Part shown: one piece after another, positions 8,995-17,443 of the stretch
Numbering within the stretch: the stretch's first letter is position 1
How the letters are laid out: the number at the start of each line of letters is the position of its first letter
Origin: VYFG01 sp965203365
GTDB taxonomy: Bacteria; Pseudomonadota; Gammaproteobacteria; Arenicellales; Poriferihabitantaceae
NCBI GenBank assembly: GCA_965203365.1
Contig: OZ241878.1
Coordinates: 1,364,001 to 1,428,000 of the forward strand
Direction of reading: 5' to 3'
DNA length: 64,000 nucleotides
Translations under genes and position numbers: made by a program
Notes under the pieces: generated by a model
Seen by the model: only the letters and a program-made list of their open reading frames with translations
The model's database searches: none
Told to the model about the DNA's origin: nothing

Positions 8995-11415
8995 TCAACT
9001 CCTCATACGAGCGCCCCTCGGGTCGAACAGCGGTTCAGTGCACAGCCGGGCGGGTCGACACTGACCCAGAATCTCGATTTCGACCGCCTGATCAGGCGCA
9101 ATCCTGTCCGCTGGCAAAAACCCCATGGCCACACTCTTTTCAACAAAATGTGCGTACCCGCCCGAAGTCACAAAGCCGACCACCCGATCCTCCATCCAGA
9201 TCGGTTCGTCCGCGACCGCATCAGCATCCAATGCCTCTACCTCAAATGTACACAGTCGGCGGACCGCTCCATGTTCGCGCTCGTGCAAGGCTGCTGCCTT
9301 CCCAATGAAGTGAACCGATTTGTCATAGTCAACAAACCGGTCGAGGCCAGTTTCCAGTGGGGTGTAGTCCGGCCGGAATTCCCGCAGCCAGGAACCAAAG
9401 GACTTTTCCAGCCTGAGACTCATCATGGCCCGCATACCGAAAGGCCTGAGTCCCAGCTCCTCTCCGGCCGGGATCAGTGTGTCATACAGGGCCACCTGTT
9501 GATCCGCCGGGACATAGATTTCATACCCGAGATCACCGGTGTAGGAAATGCGTTGCACGATGGCATCACAGGTCCCGATCTGCAGACGCCGACCAGAAAG
9601 GAAGGGAAACGCTTCGTTGGACACATCATCCCGTGTCACTCTCGAGAGCAGTTCCCTGGCATGGGGACCGGCGATCTGGAATCCGATTCGCTGCAAGGAG
9701 ATGTTCCTCAGACTGACACCCGATGATGGCAGGTGCTGCTCAAACCAGCGTTGGTGGAAGTTCTGCGAACCGTAGGAACCGGTCAGTTGAAATACGTCTT
9801 TTTCCAATCGAAAAACCGCGAAATCCCCATAAAGACGACCCTTGTGGCTCAACATGGGCATCAAACGGATGCGTCCTTGATCAGGGATCTGTCCCGCCAT
9901 GGTTTGATCCAGCCAATCCGCGGCCTTGGGGCCGGCCACCTCAAACTTGCTGAAGTTGTGCACTTCATTGATACCCACCGCCGTTCGCACCGCCCGGCAC
10001 TCGTCCGCCACGGCCGCAAATGCGTTGGAGCGCCGAAAACTGGGGACTTCCCAAGATTCTTCCTGGGTCCGAGCAAAGTAGTTCACATGCTCCAGACCAT
10101 AACCCGCCCCAAAGACGGCACGGTGCTGCTGCCAGATACCGTAGGCGGGGGTGGTATGGAATGGTCTGGCAGCGGGCAACTCCTCGTTGGGATAGGTAAT
10201 GGAGAATCGTCGCTGATAATTTTCCTGCACCTTGATTCGTGTGTACCCCACCGTCGGAAATGGGCCGAAACGAGCTACATCCATGGCAAAGACATCCCGG
10301 GACGGCTCTCCTTCGACCATCCACTCCGCCAGGGTCAAGCCAACCCCCCCTCCCTGACTGAAACCTGCCATCACCCCACAGGCCGACCAGTAATTGCGCA
10401 ATCCCTGAACCGGTCCGACCAATGGATTTCCGTCCGGGGCAAAGGTGAAGGGACCATTGATCACGGTCTTAATGCCCGCCCGTGCCAAAACCGGGTAGCG
10501 TCGGTAGGCCCTAGTCAACGAGTCCCCGATTCGGTCTAGATTGTCCGGCAACAACTCATGACCAAAATCCCAACGGACACCGTCCAAACCCCATAGTTCG
10601 CAATTCTGTTCATAAAATCCGATCACCAATCCCTCTCCTTCCTGGCGAAGATAGCTTTCCCCTTCCGGGTCCATCACATGCGGCAATTCGCGACCATGAT
10701 TCACCACTTCGGTAATGGTGTCTGTGGCGAGGTACTGGTGCTCAATGGGATGGAGAGGCAGATAAATCCCTGCCAAGGCCCCCACTTCCCGAGCCCACAG
10801 TCCGGCCGCGTTGACCACATGCTCGGTGAAAATACTGCCGTGCTCGGTGACCACTTCCCAACCATCGCCCGACGTTGGATTTAATGCCAGCACACGGTTG
10901 CGTAGAATGATATCTGCTCCCTGGTTTCGGGCGGCCTTGGCGTAGGCCTGCGTCGTGCCGGAGGGATCGAGATGACCGTCCAATGGATCATACAGCCCGC
11001 CGAGGAGTCCCTCCGTATTGGTAATCGGAGACAGCGCCTGAATTTCCGCCGGCGTCACCAGATGGGTATCGAGTCCCATGTAACGGTGCTTGGCCCGCTC
11101 GGCTTTGAGAAAATCCATCCGGTCAGACGTCTCCGCCAGAGTGATTCCGCCCACATGATGGAGTCCGCAACTCACCCCGGACAGTTGTTCCAGCTCACGA
11201 TACAACTGGATCGTATACCCCTGCAATGCCGCCATGTTGGTATCCGCATTGAGGGTATGGAACCCACCGGCCGCATGCCAGGTGGAGCCTGAAGTCAATT
11301 CGGATCGCTCCACCAGGGTGACATCGGACCAGCCAAGCTTGGTGAGATGGTACAAAACGCTGCAACCCACCACACCCCCGCCAATCACGACCACACGAGC
11401 ATGTTGATTCATCAT
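8995..11415 (-). CDS. Dimethylglycine/sarcosine dehydrogenase-like FAD-GcvT fusion
   Basis: 806 aa, two-part enzyme. The N-terminal DAO-type flavoprotein domain starts with the dinucleotide fold VVVIGGGVVGCSVLYHLTKLG, then VERSELTSGSTWHAAGGFHT, where the His is the usual covalent FAD site in dimethylglycine and sarcosine dehydrogenases. From about residue 430 on, a GcvT-like folate-binding domain follows (GINEVHNFSKFEVAGPKAADWL, then RISYTGDLGYEIYVPADQQ). Members oxidatively N-demethylate dimethylglycine, sarcosine or similar amines and pass the C1 unit to tetrahydrofolate. It is ten bases downstream of the XRE gene and in line with the mttB-like gene, so betaine-type substrates are likely. 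The exact substrate is undetermined. Confidence 0.85.
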   Translation of the reverse strand: MMNQHARVVVIGGGVVGCSVLYHLTKLGWSDVTLVERSELTSGSTWHAAGGFHTLNADTNMAALQGYTIQLYRELEQLSGVSCGLHHVGGITLAETSDRMDFLKAERAKHRYMGLDTHLVTPAEIQALSPITNTEGLLGGLYDPLDGHLDPSGTTQAYAKAARNQGADIILRNRVLALNPTSGDGWEVVTEHGSIFTEHVVNAAGLWAREVGALAGIYLPLHPIEHQYLATDTITEVVNHGRELPHVMDPEGESYLRQEGEGLVIGFYEQNCELWGLDGVRWDFGHELLPDNLDRIGDSLTRAYRRYPVLARAGIKTVINGPFTFAPDGNPLVGPVQGLRNYWSACGVMAGFSQGGGVGLTLAEWMVEGEPSRDVFAMDVARFGPFPTVGYTRIKVQENYQRRFSITYPNEELPAARPFHTTPAYGIWQQHRAVFGAGYGLEHVNYFARTQEESWEVPSFRRSNAFAAVADECRAVRTAVGINEVHNFSKFEVAGPKAADWLDQTMAGQIPDQGRIRLMPMLSHKGRLYGDFAVFRLEKDVFQLTGSYGSQNFHQRWFEQHLPSSGVSLRNISLQRIGFQIAGPHARELLSRVTRDDVSNEAFPFLSGRRLQIGTCDAIVQRISYTGDLGYEIYVPADQQVALYDTLIPAGEELGLRPFGMRAMMSLRLEKSFGSWLREFRPDYTPLETGLDRFVDYDKSVHFIGKAAALHEREHGAVRRLCTFEVEALDADAVADEPIWMEDRVVGFVTSGGYAHFVEKSVAMGFLPADRIAPDQAVEIEILGQCRPARLCTEPLFDPRGARMRS

Positions 11416-11425
11416 ATCAGGATGG

Positions 11426-12274
11426 TCAAGGAATGTTCCTAATCAGGTTTTCAAGATATCCGATCACTTCATTCGGCTGTACGATGGAAAACCGAATCAA
11501 CTCGTCGAATCGGCGAGCAAACATGCGGATATGTTCGGTGCTGTTCAGCACCAGATAGAACTGTCCGATGAAAACCACCACCCGCAATGGGCCGAATATC
11601 GTGAAGGCCGCCGTGTAGACCTCTTGCCCGTCAAACAGGAACCAGCGAAAACGGGGGTAGAGTTCATCCGCCAGTTCCATCATGTGCTGGAGTTGGTGAA
11701 TACGGCTTTCCCTCGAGAGGCCTTGCCAGATGCCCTGGCCAAAGGCGAGCGCCTCGACATCCTGCATGGGCTGGCAGGATTCCATTTCAGCCCCCTCCCG
11801 ACGTTGCTGAACGAGCTGTACGTGAGTATCGTGCAGGCTCTGGTCGGTTCGACCGGTTCCGTAGCGACGAAACTCGTAGCCGGCGATCTCTTCGGTTTTG
11901 AGTAGATCCGGCAGGGTGGTCGGAATGTAACGCACCCGGTAGCCATTGGCTTCCCGATGCCATTCCAGCAAGTTCTGGTTGGCCGAGGAATCGGAGAAAT
12001 CCTCGAACTCCAGGGGGCCGCGCATCAAGTCCGCATCGACCACGCCCTGATTGGTCAATCCCAGCAACCAGTCGATACTGACCTGGTAGGCCTCGGCGAT
12101 GGCCGCGATAGTATCTGCTCGGGGCAGTCGCAGGTGGTTTGACGACAGCAATTGAGACAGGGTCGAACGATCCACACCAATCGAAGCGGCAAAACGGGAA
12201 TGGTTGAGGCCACTGCCGGCGATGACCTCTCCCATTCTTTCACGAAACACCGCTACGCGTTGTGCATACTTCAT
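11426..12274 (-). CDS. XRE-family transcriptional regulator with a large C-terminal domain
   Basis: 282 aa. The helix-turn-helix is at the N-terminus (HSRFAASIGVDRSTLSQLLS, with IAAIAEAYQVSIDWLLGL as the last helices). The C-terminal ~200 residues are of the type found in regulators next to methylamine or betaine genes, and probably sense a ligand or effector. I chose the ATG at 12274 because GGAGGG sits just upstream. The frame is open to 12298, overlapping the mttB-like stop. Being between the mttB-like and dehydrogenase genes, it is the obvious candidate to bind the 12-bp inverted repeat at 13884-13924. Confidence 0.85.
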   Translation of the reverse strand: MKYAQRVAVFRERMGEVIAGSGLNHSRFAASIGVDRSTLSQLLSSNHLRLPRADTIAAIAEAYQVSIDWLLGLTNQGVVDADLMRGPLEFEDFSDSSANQNLLEWHREANGYRVRYIPTTLPDLLKTEEIAGYEFRRYGTGRTDQSLHDTHVQLVQQRREGAEMESCQPMQDVEALAFGQGIWQGLSRESRIHQLQHMMELADELYPRFRWFLFDGQEVYTAAFTIFGPLRVVVFIGQFYLVLNSTEHIRMFARRFDELIRFSIVQPNEVIGYLENLIRNIP

Positions 12275-12291
12275 ATAGCCCTCCATTCGCA

Positions 12292-13812
12292 TCACCAAAT
12301 GGGTTGAATCTCGATCCTTCGACGCTCGACATAAGCCATCAACTCTTCCCGCACCGCCGGATCCAGCGCAGGTGGCTGGTAAGCATCCAGCATCGCCTTG
12401 TAGAGCGTATTGGCTCGCTGGTCGGCCGTCCTGGCGCCGTTATCCCGCCAAGTCTCGAAATTGCTCCAGTCGGAAACCATCGGTTTATGGAACGCCTCCT
12501 TGTACCGGGCCATGGTATGACGGGTGCCAAAATGATGTCCCCCGGCACCGACTTCCCGAATGCTATCGAGTGCCAGATCGTCTTCGGTCACCTCGATGGG
12601 CTGTAGGGTCTGGTGCATGATTTGCACCATTTCCATATCCAGGATCAATTTTTCAAACGAAGCGCACAGCCCTCCTTCCAGCCAACCTCCACTGTGCTTG
12701 ATCATATTGCCATGCGCCATCACGGCACTCCACAGGGACATCTCGGATTCCCAGGCCGACTGTGCATCGGGGGCATTGGCGGCGTTGACGTTGGAGGTGC
12801 GGTACGGGATCCCATAGCGTCTGGCCAACTGCCCTCCAGCGAACACCGCACGGGCATATTCCGGGGTACCGAAGGCAGGGGAACCGGTCTTCATATCCAC
12901 ATTGGACGTGAATCCCCCGTACATGACGGGCGCACCGGGTCGCACCATCTGGGCGATGGCGATGCAGCCCAGCGCCTCGGCATTTTGCTGGGCCAGCGCC
13001 CCGGCGAGAGTGACCGGACACATGGCACCGGCCAGGGTGAACGGGGTGACCACGACGGGTTGTCCCCATTCCGCCATCAACATCAGACCGTCCAACATGG
13101 GACCATCCACCTTCAGGGGCGAATTGGTATTGACCACCGTGGTGAGACTGGGCTCGGCCTTGAGCTGGTGTTCGCCGATCCCCCGGGCAATTCGGGTCAT
13201 CTCCAATCCATCTTCCACGCGGCCGTGGCCCAGACTGTAGCAATGCCAGGCCTTGTCGGTCAGGGTCGCAAAGCTCAGATAGGCATCCAGATGCCGGGTA
13301 TGGGCCGGCAAGTCCATCGGTTCCACCGGATAGCCGGAAAACATCTTGATCACGTTGAACTGTTGTCCCAGCATGAGGAATTTCCGGAAATCCGCCAGGT
13401 TGCCGCTGCGACGACCCCGATCAAGATCAGAACAGTTGGGGGGGCTGGCGACCATGGTGAAATGGATGTGGTTGCCACCGAACCGGGCATTGTGCACCGG
13501 ATTGCGGGCATGCAGGATAAACTCGGGCGGAACAGAGGCGATCTGTTCCAGGACCAGTGCCCGATCCATCCTCACATATCCGGTCTTTGGATCCTGTTCA
13601 GCACCATGCTGCACCATCAAGTCCCTGGCGCGGTCATTCACAATCTCCAGACCGATCTGTTCCAAGATGCGCATGGAGCCATCGTGAATCCGTTCCAGTG
13701 CCTCCTCACTCAGCACCTCGATGGGCGGAAAGGGATTGCGCAACTGCCCGACCGGCAATTGGTCCAAGGTGGGGGCTGGTTCCCCCCGGTCTCCCCGTGG
13801 TCGGCGTCGCAT
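12292..13812 (-). CDS. Trimethylamine methyltransferase (MttB) superfamily protein, non-pyrrolysine type
   Basis: About 506 aa of the MttB/MtgB superfamily, corrinoid-dependent methyltransferases acting on quaternary or tertiary amines. Family stretches include FPPIEVLSEEALERIHDGSM, EQIGLEIVNDRARDLM, and a C-terminal VGAGGHHFGTRHTMARYKEA. The frame reads through without an internal amber codon, so it is not a pyrrolysine-containing MttB. Glycine betaine or another trimethylammonium compound is a more likely substrate than trimethylamine. The frame opens at a GTG at 13896, but that lies inside an inverted repeat, so I prefer ATG 13812 (13836 is possible). No corrinoid protein gene lies next to it in this window, which is odd for this chemistry. 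Confidence 0.8.
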   Translation of the reverse strand: MRRRPRGDRGEPAPTLDQLPVGQLRNPFPPIEVLSEEALERIHDGSMRILEQIGLEIVNDRARDLMVQHGAEQDPKTGYVRMDRALVLEQIASVPPEFILHARNPVHNARFGGNHIHFTMVASPPNCSDLDRGRRSGNLADFRKFLMLGQQFNVIKMFSGYPVEPMDLPAHTRHLDAYLSFATLTDKAWHCYSLGHGRVEDGLEMTRIARGIGEHQLKAEPSLTTVVNTNSPLKVDGPMLDGLMLMAEWGQPVVVTPFTLAGAMCPVTLAGALAQQNAEALGCIAIAQMVRPGAPVMYGGFTSNVDMKTGSPAFGTPEYARAVFAGGQLARRYGIPYRTSNVNAANAPDAQSAWESEMSLWSAVMAHGNMIKHSGGWLEGGLCASFEKLILDMEMVQIMHQTLQPIEVTEDDLALDSIREVGAGGHHFGTRHTMARYKEAFHKPMVSDWSNFETWRDNGARTADQRANTLYKAMLDAYQPPALDPAVREELMAYVERRRIEIQPIW

Positions 13813-13883
13813 GTTGACAAACCCGTGACCCTGCATGGTATCGATGCAATCTAGCAAATTCTGATGACTTATTAAATGGTTGT

Positions 13884-13924
13884 TCACAAAAATCACAAAA
13901 TAGAAATTTGGTTGATTTTTGTGA
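13884..13924. promoter_or_regulatory. Perfect 12-bp inverted repeat, probable operator
   Basis: TCACAAAAATCA at 13884-13895 is repeated inverted as TGATTTTTGTGA at 13913-13924, with a 17-base AT-rich spacer. It lies between the mttB-like gene and the divergent desaturase gene, in about 190 bases that must hold both promoters. Half-sites one and a half to three turns apart suit a dimeric regulator. The XRE protein encoded two genes on is the natural candidate. Confidence 0.7.
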
Positions 13925-13999
13925 CAGATCTGCTCATCAATCCCTTGTTGTCATTCGGCTTCAGAACACAGTACAAAGGTTGTTCTGGAGCGTGATACC

Positions 14000-14914
14000 G
14001 TGTCAAAGCAGGCATCCTACCCGATTCCGACTGTCGAAGGGCTGACCCTCGCCTTGGTCATCGCCCACTATTTGTTGTGGTGGGGGCTGCTCAACCTCTA
14101 TCCGAGCCAGCCCCTGCTGTCCGTCGGCCTGCTCGGTCTGTGTCTGGCCTGGCACCTTTCCATTCAACATGAACTGATCCACGGTCATCCCACCCGGATT
14201 GCCTGGCTCAATGATCTGCTCGGCCTGCCGCCGATCAGCCTGATCTATCCCTACGCAGAATTCAAACGGTCCCATCTTCAACATCATCGAAATGAACTGC
14301 TGACCATCCCGGGCGTGGACCCGGAGAGTTTTTTTCATTCTCCAGAGCGCTGGCAAACGATGGGGAGGATATCCAGAGCGTTCTGGTGGATCAACATGAC
14401 CCTGCTCGGCCGGCTGATCATCCACCCCCTCCGAAGCGGGATGCATATGGTCGGTCTTTGTGGGCGTCAATTGGTGGACGGCACCGCCTGGCAACGATGG
14501 GTCTGGGCCAGTCACCTCGTCGGCGTGAGCGCCGTCTTGTGGTGCGTGCATTCCCTCTTCACCATGCCCATATGGGCCTATCTGATCGCTGTGTACCTGG
14601 GGCATGCCCTGATCAGTCTGCGTTCGTTTTATGAACATCGGGCAGAGGATCCCCCCCCGCAGCGCAGTGTCGTGGTGGAGAGCGGTCCGTTTTTTCAACT
14701 GCTGTTTCTGAACAACAATTTTCACGCAGTCCACCATCGTTACCCCGGTCTGCCCTGGTATCAACTGCGAGCGAAGTTCCGTCGTGAACGAAAGGACACC
14801 CTGCGGCGCAACGGCAATTTCTACTTCACGGGCTACGCCCAGTGGCTACGCTACCTGCTGCGTCCCGTCGCCTCGCCGGTTTGCCGCAACGTCCCCATCG
14901 AATCGAACATTTGA
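14000..14914 (+). CDS. Membrane fatty acid desaturase family protein
   Basis: 304 aa membrane di-iron enzyme. The three histidine clusters are present: HELIHGH early (about residue 59), SHLQHH (about residue 92), and NNFHAVHHRYP near the C-terminus. Several hydrophobic segments lie between them. Members desaturate or hydroxylate acyl chains, sterols or carotenoids, and this short form is also seen in alkane- and beta-carotene-type hydroxylases, so the substrate is open. The stop overlaps the TTG start of the PhnD-like gene, suggesting coupled translation. Confidence 0.85.
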   Translation: MSKQASYPIPTVEGLTLALVIAHYLLWWGLLNLYPSQPLLSVGLLGLCLAWHLSIQHELIHGHPTRIAWLNDLLGLPPISLIYPYAEFKRSHLQHHRNELLTIPGVDPESFFHSPERWQTMGRISRAFWWINMTLLGRLIIHPLRSGMHMVGLCGRQLVDGTAWQRWVWASHLVGVSAVLWCVHSLFTMPIWAYLIAVYLGHALISLRSFYEHRAEDPPPQRSVVVESGPFFQLLFLNNNFHAVHHRYPGLPWYQLRAKFRRERKDTLRRNGNFYFTGYAQWLRYLLRPVASPVCRNVPIESNI

Positions 14915-15735
14915 GCCGGACACCCCACCAGCCCTGGGTCATTGCCTGCGGCATGTATGCGTCGTCTGAGCCGCTGCGTCAGGCTTGGCGAGCGCTGATG
15001 CAAACCCTCCCCGATCACCTGCTTCTTGCCCATGATGACGCTCACCCAGCAGTCGAAGTGATCTTCGATGACGCCGACCGAACCTTCCTGTCTCCCCACC
15101 TGTTGATCGGTCACACCTGTGGTTATCCCTATCTGCGACGATGGCGACCCACACACGAATTGGTGGCCGTCCCGGTGTGGGACCTGCCCGGATGCGATGG
15201 TATTCAGTATTGTAGTTGGTTTGTCTGTCGCCGCGATGACAAACGCCGTTCGCTGGAGGAGTTTGCTCAAGGAACGGCCGCCTTGAATCATGTGGACTCC
15301 AACAGCGGCATGAATGTCTTGCGATTTGCCCTGAAGGATCTGAACAAAGAAGGGAAATTCTTCCGACAGGTGGTTAAGAGCGGTTCGCATCGGGAAAGCA
15401 TGCGCTTGATCGCCCGAGGCGAGGTGGACATGGCATCGATCGATGCCGTCAGCTATCATCATATCCTGCGCGATGAACCCGCACTGGCGCAAGCAATACG
15501 GACATTCGGCCGTTCCGAGCCGACTACCGGTCTGCCTTTCATTCGACCCCGAAATGCCAAGGTCCGCGTGGACGAAATCTCTATGGCCTTGAACCGTGGC
15601 CTGTCGTGCCTTTGCGACGACATGCGGGAAATTCTGGGTTTAACCGAATTCCGCTATTTAGAGGACTCGGACTACGCTCCAATGCACCTGATGGAAAAGG
15701 AGGCCATGCGGGCCGGGTATCCTGTCCTGCGCTAG
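14911..15735 (+). CDS. PhnD-like phosphate/phosphonate-type binding protein, copy 1
   Basis: 274 aa from a TTG at 14911 that overlaps the stop of the desaturase (TTTGA). Members are ABC-type substrate binders of the PhnD family. The conserved core AALNHVDSNSGMNVLRFAL followed by VVKSGSHRESMRLIARGEVD, then MASIDAVSYHHI, matches that family. No signal peptide is visible and no ABC permease or ATPase is next to it, so this may be a soluble sensor-type member. From 14921 to 15623 it is base-for-base identical to a second copy at 18646-19348, while the last 110 bases differ. Confidence 0.8.
   Translation: MSRTPHQPWVIACGMYASSEPLRQAWRALMQTLPDHLLLAHDDAHPAVEVIFDDADRTFLSPHLLIGHTCGYPYLRRWRPTHELVAVPVWDLPGCDGIQYCSWFVCRRDDKRRSLEEFAQGTAALNHVDSNSGMNVLRFALKDLNKEGKFFRQVVKSGSHRESMRLIARGEVDMASIDAVSYHHILRDEPALAQAIRTFGRSEPTTGLPFIRPRNAKVRVDEISMALNRGLSCLCDDMREILGLTEFRYLEDSDYAPMHLMEKEAMRAGYPVLR
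14921..15623 (+). repeat. 703-bp perfect direct repeat, first copy
   Basis: Identical in every base I compared to 18646-19348 (offset 3725). Identity begins at CACCCCACCAGCCC and ends at GCGACGACAT. Downstream the two genes fall to clearly lower identity over their last 110 bases. The sharp borders indicate recent conversion or recombination. Confidence 0.9.
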
Positions 15736-15913
15736 AAAGAATCTGATCCACCACTCGACCATCTCAGAATACCGCCAGGCATATTGTCTTCTATGATGAT
15801 GTGGAGGGAATATTCCACACTGCATGGTTTTCCAAATGTCAGCCGCATTTCTTCCCGGAGTCAAAAAGCTGTATCCTCATGATCGTTATTGATCTATTCG
15901 AGACACTTGTTCA

Positions 15914-16137
15914 GCTCTTGATCCTTGTTGATGACAGCAGTGATGGCGAATCGGCATCGACCAGCTCAATAACACATACCAAACCGATTCATTCAAATGA
16001 GGCCAAGCAGGCGTTCTGTCTCATTCAAATTAAACTCTCGGTAGCTATCTGGTGGGTCTATCAGATTTGCCTGATAGTCTACTGAAATACAGTGGATCTT
16101 TGATTTGGACCTATCCTTGCTTTTTTCGAAGATAACC
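15914..16137 (-). pseudogene. Relic of a second PIN-like/AAA ATPase module
   Basis: Reading the minus strand, 16137 to 15993 encodes about 48 codons ending IHCISVDYQANLIDPPDSYR and ETERLLGLI-stop. This parallels the C-terminus of the intact ATPase at 20088 (IHSISVDSQANVVNAPDSYR, ETERLLGLG). Just past it, 15979-15914 reads CVIELVDADSPSLLSSTR, matching the start of the PIN-like protein at 20073 (CIVAIVDADSLSILTTR), and then hits a stop. So the end of one ATPase gene and the start of its PIN partner survive directly after PhnD copy 1, the same order as after copy 2. The remainder (15736-15913) shows nothing recognisable. Confidence 0.8.
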
Positions 16138-16149
16138 GGATAGATGGTT

Positions 16150-16581
16150 TCAAGCGATATCTGTGGTGCGCCAATCGAAAGGGTTTAGCACGGATGCACC
16201 AAGATCTTGCACATCAGACATGTTACGTGTAGCAAGAGTCAGTTCAAATCTCTTGGCAGTTGCAGCCAACAAACCATCAATGACCGGGACTGGACGAATA
16301 GCACTCATCTTCCCCCATATATTGGCGACCTGAGCGTCAACCGGCAATATACGTTTTCCAAATGCACGCTCTATCTGTTTCAGCCAGCGTTCAAGTGCTA
16401 ATGCCTTTTGTTTATCGCGCAACCTTACGCTCTCTACTCCTTTTAATATTTCTCCTGTTACTAGAACACTTAGAAACAGATCTTGTTCGGAGATTCCTTT
16501 ATACCATGCAGCCACAGCCCTATGACAACGAGCACCTTTACGAAGCTCCGAGACAATATTTGTGTCGACTAGGTATTTCAG
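16150..16581 (-). CDS. VapC-like PIN-domain toxin with a CTG start
   Basis: About 143 aa PIN ribonuclease, probable toxin. The conserved first strand KYLVDTNIVSELRKG is present only if translation begins at the CTG at 16581. This codon overlaps the TGA stop of the upstream gene (CTGA). There is no ATG, GTG or TTG in frame between the preceding in-frame stop and that motif, and the first conventional start (GTG 16515) would remove the catalytic Asp. Other acidic positions are in VTGEILKG, VIDGLLAATA and TRNMSDVQ. Paired with the upstream gene as a toxin-antitoxin unit. Alternatively the start codon has mutated and the toxin is silenced. Confidence 0.8.
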   Translation of the reverse strand: MKYLVDTNIVSELRKGARCHRAVAAWYKGISEQDLFLSVLVTGEILKGVESVRLRDKQKALALERWLKQIERAFGKRILPVDAQVANIWGKMSAIRPVPVIDGLLAATAKRFELTLATRNMSDVQDLGASVLNPFDWRTTDIA

Positions 16582-17231
16582 ATTCCAATCTCCCGACCGA
16601 GGTAACGACTCCGTGCAATGTCCACGCCATCAATCGGAGCGTTGGCAAGTAGAACCTTACCATTCAAAGAAGTCTTAGTATCAGGAGTCTTAGTATCAGG
16701 AAAATCGAGTATCAAGTCACTGCCAAACTGAAGATTGATGATATCACAAGCCATCTTTAAGCGGCTCTTGCACTGAATACGAGAGAGGTTTGTATCGACC
16801 CACCAGCCATTTTCTAGGCATACCGCAAACTTATCAGACAGTTCTGGTGTTTTCAAATATAGACTGTGTGGGTCTCTTGAGACGATTCTGCGTGACTTCG
16901 TAGACAACCGGGATAGACGCTCGAAGAACTGAGTGTCAAGCTCTCCGAGCTTTCGCAGACAGGTCATGTAAGCTTCCTTGAGACTCCCCAAAACAAATCT
17001 ATCACCCCGCAATGTAACCACATAGGACCCGGTTCGATGCGTTATGGGACTCTGCCGGCGACCTCGCCGTTCAGCAGCCAGGCCTTGCCCGGTTCGACGC
17101 GTTATGCGTTTCTGTGTGGGCAATCCAAATATTTCACGAAGAATCTCGTTAGGGCTCTGATTAAAGCTCGTTCGCTTGCCCTCAATTTCCCGGTTCACAT
17201 CAACGTCGATTTCAATTTTTTTACTCTGCAT
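16578..17231 (-). CDS. Putative antitoxin with SeqA-like N-terminus
   Basis: 217 aa from the ATG at 17231. Residues 1-35 (KKIEIDVDVNREIEGKR and SPNEILREIFGLP) resemble the ribbon-helix-helix end of SeqA (negative modulator of replication), a DNA-binding fold also used by antitoxins. The C-terminal ~120 residues (GSYVVTLRGDRFVLGSLKEA, then NGWWVDTNLSRIQCKSRLKM) are of a type I cannot name. Two internal near-repeats exist: a 15-bp tandem repeat at 16671-16700 encoding PDTKT twice, and a repeated ITxRTG at about 17025-17110. It ends overlapping the PIN toxin start by four bases, so it is most likely the antitoxin, although it is much longer than usual VapB. Confidence 0.65.
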   Translation of the reverse strand: MQSKKIEIDVDVNREIEGKRTSFNQSPNEILREIFGLPTQKRITRRTGQGLAAERRGRRQSPITHRTGSYVVTLRGDRFVLGSLKEAYMTCLRKLGELDTQFFERLSRLSTKSRRIVSRDPHSLYLKTPELSDKFAVCLENGWWVDTNLSRIQCKSRLKMACDIINLQFGSDLILDFPDTKTPDTKTSLNGKVLLANAPIDGVDIARSRYLGREIGI

Positions 17232-17262
17232 TTTATCTTTTATGCAATTTAGGCTTATATTA

Positions 17263-17291
17263 CCCCACTTCCAGCCTAAAGTACAACACTC
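17263..17291 (+). repeat. Solitary 29-bp element end, IS30-like
   Basis: CCCCACTTCCAG at the left and ACAACACTC at the right, closely matching 58007-58035. The core GAAGTGCAACACTC (one or two changes here) recurs at the ends of IS30 relics at 57411 and 63995. No transposase of that family is next to this copy, so it may be a leftover terminus. Confidence 0.5.
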
Positions 17292-17443
17292 AGCAATTCC
17301 CGCTAAGGACATCCCCCGGTGGATTCGGCGGGATTTCCTGGCGCCTACGCCCGCGGGGGAAATCTGCGGACAGGACGGCCCCTCCGGCGGCTATCAAAAA
17401 ACCATACTTAACTCCTCACTAATTCTATGCCAATCTCTGCTCC

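Noticed and set aside
12613..13854. 413-codon open frame on the plus strand
   Set aside because: Antisense to the mttB-like gene; His- and Gly-rich without motif.
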